Source of the DNA: Isoperla grammatica
Taxonomy: Eukaryota; Arthropoda; Insecta; Plecoptera; Perlodidae
DNA length: 64,000 nt
Direction: 5' to 3'
Assembly (NCBI GenBank): GCA_945910005.1
Contig: OX246743.1
Span: 13,994,587 to 14,058,586, forward strand
Part shown: in pieces, positions 31,801 to 45,300 of the stretch
How positions within the stretch are numbered: the first letter of the stretch is position 1
How the letters are laid out: every line of letters starts with the position of its first letter
Translations under genes and position numbers: made by a program
The notes under the pieces: model-generated
What the model was told of the DNA's origin: nothing
Databases searched by the model: none
Seen by the model: the letters and a program-made list of their open reading frames with translations, nothing else

Positions 31801-34800
31801 TCAAGTACAGTCACCTTCACAAGCGAGGAAACATGCGTTGTCTTCATATGTTGCATGTAGTTGCTCTCATGTCACTGACTAAGCGCAGGGTTTATCAAGT
31901 ACAGTCACCTTCACAAGCGAGGAAACATGCGTTGTATTCATATGTTGCATGTAGTTGCTCTTATGTTACTGACTTAGCGCAGGGTTTATCAAGTACAGTC
32001 ACCTTCACAAGCGAGGAAACATGCGTTGTCCTAATATGTTCAAGAAGTGGCTTTCATGTCACTGACTTAGCGCAGGGTTTTATTAAGTACAGTCACCTTC
32101 ACAAGCGAGGAAACATGCGTTGTCTGTATGTTGCATGTAGTTGCACTCATGTCACTGACTTAGCGCAGGGTTTATTACGTACAGTCACCGTCACAAGCGA
32201 AGAAACATGCATTGTCTTTATATGTTGCATGTAGTTGCTCTCATGTCACTGACTTAGCGCAGGGTTTATCAAGTACAGTCACCGTCACAAGCGAGGAAAC
32301 ATGCGTTGTCTTCATATGTTGCATGTAGTTGCTCTCATGTCACTGACTAAGCGCAGGGTTTATCAAGTACAGTCACCTTCACAAGCGAGGAAACATGCGT
32401 TGTCCTCATATGTTTCATGTAGTTGCGGTCATGTCACTGACTTAGCGCAGGGTTTATCACGTACAGTCACCTTCACAAGCGAGGAAACATGCGTTGTCTT
32501 CATATGTTGCATGAAGTGGCTTTCATATCACTGACTTAGCGCAGGGTTTATCAAGTACAGTCACCGTCACAAGCGAGGAAACATTCGTTCTCTTCATATG
32601 TTGCATGTAGTTGCTCTCATGTCACTGACTTAGCGCAGGGTTTATCACGTACAGTCACTTTCACAAGCGAGGAAACATGCGTTGTCTTCATATGTTGCAT
32701 GTAGTTGCTCTCATGTCACTGACTAAGCGCAGGGTTTATCACGTACAGTCACCGTCACAAGCGAGGAAACATGCGATGTCTTCATATGTTGCATGTAGTT
32801 GCTCTCATGTCACTGACCTAGCGCAGGGTTTATCAAGTACAGTCACCTTCACATGCGAGGAAACATGCGTTGTCTTCATATGTTGCATGTAGTTGCTCTC
32901 ATGTCACTGACTAAGCGCAGGGTTTATCAAGTACAGTCACCTTCACAAGCGAGGAAACATGCGTTGTCTTCATATGTTGCATGTAGTTGCTCTTTTGTCA
33001 CTGACTTAGCGCGGGGTTTATCAAGTACAGTCACCTTCACAAGCGAGGAAACATGCGTTGTCCTAATATGTTCAAGAAGTGGCTTTCATGTCACTGACTT
33101 AGCGCAGGGTTTATCAAGTACAGTCACCTTCACAAGCGAGGAAACATGCGTTGTCTTCATATGTTGCATGTAGTTGCACTCATGTCACTGACTTAGCGCA
33201 GGGTTTATCAAGTACAGTCACCGTCACAAGCGAGGAAACATGCGTTGTCTTCATATGTTGCATGTAGTTGCTCTCATGTCAGTGACTTAGCGCAGGGTTT
33301 ATCAAGTACAGTCACCTACACAAGCGAGGAAACATGCGTTGTCCTCATATGTTGCATGTAGTTGCTCTCATGTCACTGACTTAGCGCAGGGTTTATCAAG
33401 TACAGTCACCGTCACAAGAGAGGAAACATGCGTTGTCTTCATATGTTGCATGTAGTTGCTCTCATGTCACTGACTTAGCGCAGGGTTTATCAAGTACAGT
33501 CACCTTCACAAGCGAAGAAACATGCGTTGTCCTCATATGTTGCATGTAGTTGCGGTCATGTCACTGACTTAGCGCAGGGTTTATCACGTACAGTCACCTT
33601 CACAAGCGAGGAAACATGCGTTGTCTTCATATGTTGCATGAAGTGGCTTTCATATCACTGACTTAGCGCAGGGTTTTTCAAGTACAGTCACCGTCACAAG
33701 CGAGGAAACATTAGTTCTCTTCATATGTTGCATGAAGTTGCTCTCATGTCACTAACTTAGCGCAGGGTTTATCACGTACAGTCACTTTCACAAGCGAGAA
33801 AACATGCGTTTTCTTCATATGCTGCATGTAGTTGCTCTCATGTCACTGACTTAGCGCAGGGTTGATCTAGTACAGTTTCCGTCACAAGCGAGGAAACATG
33901 CGTTGTCTTCATTGGTTGCATGTAGTTGCTCTTATGTCACTGACATAGCGCAGGGTTTATCAAGTTCAGTCACCGTCACAAGCGAGAAAACATGCGTTGT
34001 CCTCAAATGTTGCATGAACTGGCCTTCATGTCACTGACTTAGCGCAGGGTATATCACGTACAGTAACTTTCCCAAGCGAGGAAACATGTGTTGTCTTCAT
34101 ATGTTGCATGTAGTTGCTCTCATGTCACTGACTTAGCGCAGGGTTTATCACGTACAGTCACCGTCACAAGCGAGGAAACATGCGATGTCTTCATATGTTG
34201 CATGTAGTTGCTCTCATGTCACTGACTTAGCGCAGGGTTTATCAAGTACAGTCACCTTCACAAGCGAGGAAACATGCGTTGGCCCTAATATGTTGCATGT
34301 AGTTGCTCTTATGTCACTGACTTAGCGCAGGGTTTATCAAGTACAGTCACCTTCACAAGCGAGGAAACATGCATTGTCGTCATATGTTGCATGAAGTTGC
34401 TCTCATGTCACTGACTTAGCGCAGGGTTTATCAAGTACAGTCACCTTCACATGCGAGGAAACATGCGTTGTCTTCACATGTTGCATGTAGTTGCTCTCAT
34501 GTCACTGACTTAGCGCAGGGTTTATCAAGTACAGTCACATTCAAAAGCGAGGAAACATGCGTTGTCCTCATATGTTTCATGTAGTTGCGGTCATGTCACC
34601 GACTTAGCGCAGGGTTTATCACGTACAGTCACCTTCACAAGCGAGGAAACATGCGTTGTCCTAATATGTTCAAGAAGTGGCTTTCATGTCACTGACTTAG
34701 CGCAGGGTTTATCAAGTACAGTCACCTTCACAAGCGAGAAAACATGCGTTGTCCTAATATGTTCAAGAAGTGGCTTTCATGTCACTGACTTAGCGCAGGG

Positions 34801-37800
34801 TTTATCAAGTACAGTCACCTTCACAAGCGAGGAAACATGCGTTGTCTTCATATGTTGCATGTAGTTGCACTCATGTCACTGACTTAGCGCAGGGTTTATT
34901 ACGTACAGTCACCGTCACAAGCGAAGAAACATGCATTGTCTTTTTATGTTGCATGTAGTTGCTCTCATGTCACTGACTTAGCGCAGGGTTTATCAAGTAC
35001 AGTCACCGTCACAAGCGAGGAAACATGCGTTGTCTTCATATGTTGCATGTAGTTGCTCTCATGTCACTGACTTAGCGCAGGGTTTATCAAGTACAGTCAC
35101 CTTCACAAGCGAGGAAACATGCGTTGTCCTCATATGTTTCATGTAGTTGCGGTCATGTCACCGACTTAGCGCAGGGTTTGTCACGTACAGTCACCTTCAC
35201 AAGCGAGGAAACATGCGTTGTCTTCATATGTTGCATGAAGTGGCTTTAATAACACTGACTTAGCGCAGGGTTTATCAAGTACAGTCACCGTCACAAGCGA
35301 GGAAACATTCGTTCTCTTCATATGTTGCATGTAGTGGCTCTCATGTCACTGACTTAGCGCAGGGTTTATCAAGTACAGTCACCTTCACAAGCGAGGAAAC
35401 ATGCATTGTCGTCATATGTTGCATGAAGTTGCTCTCATGTCACTGACTTAGCGCAGGGTTTATCAAGTACAGTCACCTTCACATGCGAGGAAACATGCGT
35501 TGTCTCCACATGTTGCATGTAGTTGCTCTCATGTCACTGACTTAGCGCAGAGTTTATCAAGTACAGTCACCTTCACAAGCGAGGAAACAAGCGTTGTCTT
35601 CATATGTTCCATGTAGTTGCTCTCATGTCACTGACTAAGCGCAGGGTTTATCAAGTACAGTCACCTTCACAAGCGAGGAAACATGCGTTGTCCTAATATG
35701 TTCAAGAAGTGGCTTTCATGTCACTGACTTAGCGCAGGGTTTATCAAGTACAGTCACCTTCACAAGCGAGGAAACATGCGTTGTCATCATATGTTGCATG
35801 TAGTTGCACTCATGTCACTGACTTAGCGCAGGGTTTATTACGTACAGTCACCGTCACAAGCGAGGAAACATGCGTTGTCTTCATATGTTGCATGTAGTTG
35901 CTCTCATGTCACTGACTTAGCGCAGGGTTTATCAAGTACAGTCACCGTCACAAGCGAGGAAACATGCGTTGTCCTCATATGTTGCATGAACTGGCCTTCA
36001 TGTCACTGACTTAGCGCAGGGTATATCACGTATAGTAACTTTCCCAAGCGAGGAAACATGCGTTGTCTTCATATGTTGCATGTAGTTGCTCTCATGTCAC
36101 TGACTTAGCGCAGGGTTTATCACGTACAGTCACCGTCACAAGCGAGGAAACATGCGATGTCTTCATATGTTGCATGTAGTTGCTCTCATGTCACTGACTT
36201 AGCGCAGGGTTTATCAAGTACAGTCACCTTCACAAGCGAGGATACATGCGTTGTCCTAATATGTTGCATGTAGTTGCTCTCATGTCACTGACTTAGCGCA
36301 GGGTTTATCAAGTACAGTCACCTTCACAAGCGAGGAAACATGCATTGTCTTCATATGTTGCATGTAGTTGCTCTCATGTCACTGACTAAGCGCAGGGTTT
36401 ATCAAGTACAGTCACCTTCACAAGCGAGGAAACATGCGTTGTCTTCATATGTTGCATGTAGTTGCTCTTTTGTCACTGACTTAGCGCGGGGTTTATCAAG
36501 TACAGTCACCTTCACAAGCGAGGAAACATGCGTTGTCCTAATATGTTCAAGAAGTGGCTTTCATGTCACTGACTTAGCGCAGGGTTTATCAAGTACAGTC
36601 ACCTTCACAAGCGAGGAAACATGCGTTGTCTTCATATGTTGCATGTAGTTGCACTCATGTCACTGACTTAGCGCAGGGTTTATCAAGTACAGTCACCGTC
36701 ACAAGCGAGGAAACATGCGTTGTCTTCATATGTTGCATGTAGTTGCTCTCATGTCAGTGACTTAGCGCAGGGTTTATCAAGTACAGTCACCGTCACAAGC
36801 GAGGAAACATGCGTTGTCTTCATATGTTGCATGTAGTTGCTCTCATGTCACTGACTTAGCGCAGGGTTTATCAAGTACAGTCACCTTCACAAGCGAAGAA
36901 ACATGCGTTGTCCTCATATGTTGCATGTAGTTGCGGTCATGTCACTGACTTAGCGCAGGGTTTATCACGTACAGTCACCTTCACAAGCGAGGAAACATAC
37001 GTTGTCTTCATATGTTGCATGAAGTGGCTTTCATATCACTGACTTAGCGCAGGGTTTTTCAAGTACAGTCACCGTCACAAGCGAGGAAACATTAGTTCTC
37101 TTCATATGTTGCATGTAGTTGCTCTCATGTCACTAACTTAGCGCAGGGTTTATCACGTACAGTCACTTTCACAAGCGAGAAAACATGCGTTTTCTTCATA
37201 TGCTGCATGTAGTTGCTCTCATGTCACTGACTTAGCGCAGGGTTTATCTAGTACAGTTTCCGTCACAAGCGAGGAAACATGCGTTGTCTTCATTGGTTGC
37301 ATGTAGTTGCTCTTATGTCACTGACTTAGCGCAGGGTTTATCAAGTTCAGTCACCGTCACAAGCGAGAAAACATGCGTTGTCCTCAAATGTTGCATGAAC
37401 TGGCCTTCATGTCACTGACTTAGCGCAGGGTATATCACGTACAGTAACTTTCCCAAGCGAGGAAACATGTGTTGTCTTCATATGTTGCATGTAGTTGCTC
37501 TCATGTCACTGACTTAGCGCAGGGTTTATCACGTACAGTCACCGTCACAAGCGAGGAAACATGCGATGTCTTCATATGTTGCATGTAGTTGCTCTCATGT
37601 CACTGACTTAGCGCAGGGTTTATCAAGTACAGTCACCTTCACAAGCGAGGAAACATGCGTTGTCCTAATATGTTGCATGTAGTTGCTCTCATGTCGCTGA
37701 CTTAGCGCAGGGTTTATCAAGTACAGTCACCTTCACAAGCCAGGAAACATGCATTGTCGTCATATGTTGCATGAAGTTGCTCTCATGTCACTGACTTAGC

Positions 37801-39332
37801 GCAGGGTTTATCAAGTACAGTCACCTTTACATGCGAGGAAACATGCGTTGTCTTCACATGTTGCATGTAGTTGCTCTCATGTCACTGACTTAGCGCAGGG
37901 TTTATCAAGTACAGTCACATTCACAAGCGAGGAAACATGCGTTGTCCTCATATGTTTCATGTAGTTGCGGTCATGTCACCGACTTAGCGCAGGGTTTGTC
38001 ACGTACAGTCACCTTCACAAGCGAGGAAACATGCGTTGTCTTCATATGTTGCATGAAGTGGCTTTCATAACACTGACTTAGCGCAGGGTTTATCAAGTAC
38101 AGTCACCGTCACAAGCGAGGAAACATTCGTTCTCTTCATATGTTGCATGTAGTGGCTCTCATGTCACTGACTTAGCGCAGGGTTTATCAAGTACAGTCAC
38201 CTTCACAAGCGAGGAAACATGCATTGTCGTCATATGTTGCATGAAGTTGCTCTCATGTCACTGACTTAGCGCAGGGTTTATCAAGTACAGTCACCTTCAC
38301 ATGCGAGGAAACATGCGTTGTCTCCACATGTTGCATGTAGTTGCTCTCATGTCACTGACTTAGCGCAGGGTTTATCAAGTACAGTCACATTCACAAGCGA
38401 GGAAACATGCGTTGTCCTCATATGTTTCATGTAGTTGGGGTCATGTCACCGACTTAGCGCAGGGTTTATCACGTACAGTCACCTTCACAAGCGAGGAAAC
38501 AAGCGTTGTCTTCATATGTTCCATGTAGTTGCTCTCATGTCACTGACTAAGCGCAGGGTTTATCAAGTACAGTCACCTTCACAAGCGAGGAAACATGCGT
38601 TGTCCTAATATGTTCAAGAAGTGGCTTTCATGTCACTGACTTAGCGCAGGGTTTATCAAGTACAGTCACCTTCACAAGCGAGGAAACATGCGTTGTCATC
38701 ATATGTTGCATGTAGTTGCACTCATGTCACTGACTTAGCGCAGGGTTTATTACGTACAGTCACCGTCACAAGCGAGGAAACATGCGTTGTCTTCATATGT
38801 TGCATGTAGTTGCTCTCATGTCACTGACTTAGCGCAGGGTTTATCAAGTACAGTCACCGTCACAAGCGAGGAAACATGCGTTGTCCTCATATGTTGCATG
38901 AACTGGCCTTCATGTCACTGACTTAGCGCAGGGTATATCACGTATAGTAACTTTCCCAAGCGAGGAAACATGCGTTGTCTTCATATGTTGCATGTAGTTG
39001 CTCTCATGTCACTGACTTAGCGCAGGGTTTATCACGTACAGTCACCGTCACAAGCGAGGAAACATGCGATGTCTTCATATGTTGCATGTAGTTGCTCTCA
39101 TGTCACTGACTTAGCGCAGGGTTTATCAAGTACAGTCACCTTCACAAGCGAGGAAACATGCGTTGTCCTAATATGTTGCATGTAGTTGCTCTCATGTCAC
39201 TGACTTAGCGCAGGGTTTATCAAGGTCAGTCACCTTCACAAGCGAGGAAACATGCATTGTCTTCATATGTTGCATGTAGTTGCTCTCATGTCACTGACTT
39301 AGCCCAGGGTTTATCAAGTACAGTCACCGTCA
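28817..39332 (+). repeat. Higher-order unit A1, 10516 bp
   Basis: Delimited by catgcgaggaaatatg at 28817 and 39333. Private variants shared with the unit at 51352 but not with the one between are gcgaggggttt (about 29256), gcattagttgc (about 31666) and caagagagg (about 33415). One monomer carrying cctacacaagcg is missing near 36765 compared with the other units. Confidence 0.8.
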
Positions 39333-42300
39333 CATGCGAGGAAATATGCGTTGTCTTCATATGTTGCATGTAGTTGCTCTCATGTCACTGACTAAGCGCA
39401 GGGTTTATCATGTACAGTCACCTTCACAAGCGAGGAAACATGCGTTGTCTTCATATGTTGCATGTAAATGCTCTCATGTCACTGACATAGCGCAGGGTTT
39501 ATCAAGTACAGTCACCTTCACTAGCGAGGAAACATGCGTTGTCCTAATATGTTCAAGAAGTGGCTTTCATGTCACTGACTTAGCGCTGGGTTTATCAAGT
39601 ACAGTCACCTTCACAAGCGAGGAAACATGCATTGTCCTAATATGTTCAAAAAGTGGCTTTCATGTCACTGACTTAGCGCAGGGTTTATCAAGTACAGTCA
39701 CCTTCACAAGCGAGGAAACATGCGTTGTCTTCATATGTTGCATGTAGTTGCTCTCATGTCACTGACTTAGCGCAGGGTTTATCAAGTACAGTCACCGTCA
39801 CAAGCGAGGAAACATGCGTTGTCTTCATATGTTGCATGTAGTTGCTCTCATGTCACTGACTTAGCGCAGGGATTATCAAGTACAGTCACCTTCACAAGCG
39901 AGGAAACATGCGTTGTCTTCATATGTTGCATGTAGTTGCTCTCATGTCACTGACTTAGCGCAGGGTTTATCAAGTACAGTCACATTTACAAGCGAGGAAA
40001 CATGCGTTGTCTTCATTGGTTGCATGTAGTTGCTCTCATGTCACTGACTTAGCGCAGGGTTTATCAAGTACAGTCACCTTCACAAGCGAGGAAACATGCG
40101 TTGTCTTCATATGTTGCATGTAGTTGCTCTTATGTCACTGACTTAGCGCAGGGTTTACCAAGTACAGTCACCTTCACATGCGAGGAAACATGCGTTGTCT
40201 TCATATGTTGCATGTAGTTGCTTTCATGTCACTGACTTAGCGCAGGGTTTATCACGTACAGTCACTTTCACAAGCGAGAACACATGCGTTGTCTTCATAT
40301 GTTGCATGTAGTTGCTCTCATGTCACTGACTTAGCGCAGGGTTTATCACGTACAGTCACTTTCAACAGCGAGGAAATATGCGTTGTCTTCATATGTTGCA
40401 TGTAGTTGCTCTTATGTCACTGACTTAGCGCAGGGTTTATCAAGTACAGTCACCTTCACATGCGAGGAAACATGCGTTGTCTTCATATGTTGCATGTAGT
40501 TGCTCTCATGTCACTGACTTAGCGCAGGGTTTATCACGTACAGTCACTTTCACAAGCGAGAAAACATGCGTTGTCCTCATATGTTGCATGAACTGGCCTT
40601 CATGATACTGACTTAGCGCAGGGTTTATCACGTACAGTAACTTTCCCAAGCGAGGAAACATGCGTTGTCTTCATATGTTGCATGTAGTTGCTCTCATGTC
40701 ACTGACTTAGCGCAGGGTTTATCACGTACAGTCACCGTCACAAGCGAGGAAACATGCGATGTCTTCATATGTTGCATGTAGTTGCTCTCATGTCACTGAC
40801 TTAGGGCAGGGTTTATCAAGTACAGTCACCTTAACAAGCGAGGAAACATGCGTTGTCCTAATATGTTGCATGTAGTTGCTCTTATGTCACTGACTTAGCG
40901 CAGGGTTTATCAAGTACAGTCACCTTCACATGCGAGGAAACATGCGTTGTCTTCATATGTTGCATGTAGTTGCTCTCATGTCACTGACTTAGCGCAGGGT
41001 TTATCAAAAACAGTCACCTTCACAAGCGAGAAAACATGCTTTGTCTTCATATGTTGCATGTAGTTGCTCTCATGTCACTGACTAAGCGCAGGGTTTATCA
41101 CGTACAGTCACCCTCACAAGCGAGGAAACATGCGTTGTCTTCATATGTTGCATGTAGTTGCTCTCATGTCACTTACGTAGCGCAGGGTTTATCAATTACA
41201 GTCACCTTCACAAGCGAGGAAACATGCGTTGTCCTAATATGTTCAAGAAGTGGCTTTCATGTCACTGACTTAGCGCAGGGTTTATCAAGTACAGTTACCG
41301 TCACAAGCGAGGAAACATTCGTTCTCTTCATATGTTGCATGAAGTTGCTCTCATGTCACTGACTTAGCGCAGGGATTATCAAGTACAGTCACCTTCACAA
41401 GCGAGGAAACATGCGTTGTCTTCATATGTTGCATGTAGTTGCTCTCATGTCACTGACTTAGCGCAGGGTTTATCAAGTACAGTCACATTTACAAGCGAGG
41501 AAACATGCGTTGTCTTCATTGGTTGCATGTAGTTGCTCTCATGTCACTGACTTAGCGCAGGGTTAATCAAGTACAGTAACCTTCACAAGCGAGGAAACAT
41601 GCGTTGTCTTCATATGTTGCATGTAGTTGTCCTCATGTCACTGACTAAGCGCAGGGTTTATCACGTAAAGTCACCTTCACAAGCGAAGAAACATGCGTTG
41701 TCCTCATATGTTGCATGTAGTTGCTCTCATGTCACTGACTTAGCGCAGGGTGTATCACGTACAGTCACCATCACAAGCGAGGAAACATGCGTTGTCTTCA
41801 TATGTTGCATGAAGTGGCTCTCATGTCACTGACTTAGCGAAGGGTTTATCAAGTACAGTCACCGTCACAAGCGAGGAAACATGCGTTGTCTTCATATGTT
41901 GCATGTAGTTGCTCTCATGTCACTGACTTAGCGCAGGGTTTATCAAGTACAGTCACCGTCACAAGCGAGGAAACATGCGTTGTCCTAATATGTTGCATGT
42001 GCTGCTCTCGTGTCACTGACTTAGCGCAGGGTTTATCAAGTACAGTCACCTTCACAAGCGAGGAAACATGCGTTGTCTTCATATGTTGCATGAAGTGGCT
42101 CTCATGTCACTGACTTAGCGCAGGGTTTATCAAGTACAGTCACCGTCACAAGCGAGGAAACATGCGTTGTCCTTATATGTTGCATGTAGTTGCTCTCATG
42201 TCACTGACTTAGCGCAGAGTTTATCAAGTACAGTCACCTTCACAAGCGAGGAAACATGCGTTGTCTTCATATGTTGCAAGTAGTTGCTTTCATGTCACTG

Positions 42301-45300
42301 ACTTAGCGCATGGTTTATCAAGTACAGTCACCTTCACAAGCGAGGAAACATGCGTTGTCTTCATATGTTGCATGTAGTTGCTCTCATGTCACTGACTAAG
42401 CGCAGGGTTTATCAAGTACAGTCACCTTCACAAGCGAGGAAACATGCGTTGTATTCATATGTTGCATGTAGTTGCTCTTATGTTACTGACTTAGCGCAGG
42501 GTTTATCAAGTACAGTCACCTTCACAAGCGAGGAAACATGCGTTGTCCTAATATGTTCAAGAAGTGGCTTTCATGTCACTGACTTAGCGCAGGGTTTTAT
42601 TAAGTACAGTCACCTTCACAAGCGAGGAAACATGCGTTGTCTGTATGTTGCATGTAGTTGCACTCATGTCACTGACTTAGCGCAGGGTTTATTACGTACA
42701 GTCACCGTCACAAGCGAAGAAACATGCATTGTCTTTATATGTTGCATGTAGTTGCTCTCATGTCACTGACTTAGCGCAGGGTTTATCAAGTACAGTCACC
42801 GTCACAAGCGAGGAAACATGCGTTGTCTTCATATGTTGCATGTAGTTGCTCTCATGTCACTGACTAAGCGCAGGGTTTATCAAGTACAGTCACCTTCACA
42901 AGCGAGGAAACATGCGTTGTCCTCATATGTTTCATGTAGTTGCGGTCATGTCACTGACTTAGCGCAGGGTTTATCACGTACAGTCACCTTCACAAGCGAG
43001 GAAACATGCGTTGTCTTCATATGTTGCATGAAGTGGCTTTCATATCACTGACTTAGCGCAGGGTTTATCAAGTACAGTCACCGTCACAAGCGAGGAAACA
43101 TTCGTTCTCTTCATATGTTGCATGTAGTTGCTCTCATGTCACTGACTTAGCGCAGGGTTTATCACGTACAGTCACTTTCACAAGCGAGGAAACATGCGTT
43201 GTCTTCATATGTTGCATGTAGTTGCTCTCATGTCACTGACTAAGCGCAGGGTTTATCACGTACAGTCACCGTCACAAGCGAGGAAACATGCGATGTCTTC
43301 ATATGTTGCATGTAGTTGCTCTCATGTCACTGACCTAGCGCAGGGTTTATCAAGTACAGTCACCTTCACATGCGAGGAAACATGCGTTGTCTTCATATGT
43401 TGCATGTAGTTGCTCTCATGTCACTGACTAAGCGCAGGGTTTATCAAGTACAGTCACCTTCACAACCGAGGAAACATGCGTTGTCTTCATATGTTGCATG
43501 TAGTTGCTCTTTTGTCACTGACTTAGCGCGGGGTTTATCAAGTACAGTCACCTTCACAAGCGAGGAAACATGCACTGTCCTAATATGTTCAAGAAGTGGC
43601 TTTCATGTCACTGACTTAGCGCAGGGTTTATCAAGTACAGTCACCTTCACAAGCGAGGAAACATGCGTTGTCTTCATATGTTGCATGTAGTTGCACTCAT
43701 GTCACTGACTTAGCGCAGGGTTTATCAAGTACAGTCACCGTCACAAGCGAGGAAACATGCGTTGTCTTCATATGTTGCATGTAGTTGCTCTCATGTCAGT
43801 GACTTAGCGCAGGGTTTATCAAGTACAGTCACCTACACAAGCGAGGAAACATGCGTTGTCCTCATATGTTGCATGTAGTTGCTCTCATGTCACTGACTTA
43901 GCGCAGGGTTTATCAAGTACAGTCACCGTCACAAGCGAGGAAACATGCGTTGTCTTCATATGTTGCATGTAGTTGCTCTCATGTCACTGACTTAGCGCAG
44001 GGTTTATCAAGTACAGTCACCTTCACAAGTGAAGAAACATGCGTTGTCCTCATATGTTGCATGTAGTTGCGGTCATGTCACTGACTTAGCGCAGGGTTTA
44101 TCACGTACAGTCACCTTCACAAGCGAGGAAACATGCGTTGTCTTCATATGTTGCATGAAGTGGCTTTCATATCACTGACTTAGCGCAGGGTTTTTCAAGT
44201 ACAGTCACCGTCACAAGCGAGGAAACATTAGTTCTCTTCATATGTTGCATGTAGTTGCTCTCATGTCACTAACTTAGCGCAGGGTTTATCACGTACAGTC
44301 ACTTTCACAAGCGAGAAAACATGCGTTTTCTTCATATGCTGCATGTAGTTGCTCTCATGTCACTGACTTAGCGCAGGGTTGATCTAGTACAGTTTCCGTC
44401 ACAAGCGAGGAAACATGCGTTGTCTTCATTGGTTGCATGTAGTTGCTCTTATGTCACTGACTTAGCGCAGGGTTTATCAAGTTCAGTCACCGTCACAAGC
44501 GAGAAAACATGCGTTGTCCTCAAATGTTGCATGAACTGGCCTTCATGTCACTGACTTAGCGCAGGGTATATCACGTACAGTAACTTTCCCAAGCGAGGAA
44601 ACATGTGTTGTCTTCATATGTTGCATGTAGTTGCTCTCATGTCACTGACTTAGCGCAGGGTTTATCACGTACAGTCACCGTCACAAGCGAGGAAACATGC
44701 GATGTCTTCATATGTTGCATGTAATTGCTCTCATGTCACTGACTTAGCGCAGGGTTTATCAAGTACAGTCACCTTCACAAGCGAGGAAACATGCGTTGGC
44801 CCTAATATGTTGCATGTAGTTGCTCTTATGTCACTGACTTAGCGCAGGGTTTATCAAGTACAGTCACCTTCACAAGCGAGGAAACATGCATTGTCGTCAT
44901 ATGTTGCATGAAGTTGCTCTCATGTCACTGACTTAGCGCAGGGTTTATCAAGTACAGTCACCTTCACATGCGAGGAAACATGCGTTGTCTTCACATGTTG
45001 CATGTAGTTGCTCTCATGTCACTGACTTAGCGCAGGGTTTATCAAGTACAGTCACATTCAAAAGCGAGGAAACATGCGTTGTCCTCATATGTTTCATGTA
45101 GTTGCGGTCATGTCACCGACTTAGCGCAGGGTTTATCACGTACAGTCACCTTCACAAGCGAGGAAACATGCGTTGTCCTAATATGTTCAAGAAGTGGCTT
45201 TCATGTCACTGACTTAGCGCAGGGTTTATCAAGTACAGTCACCTTCACAAGCGAGAAAACATGCGTTGTCCTAATATGTTCAAGAAGTGGCTTTCATGTC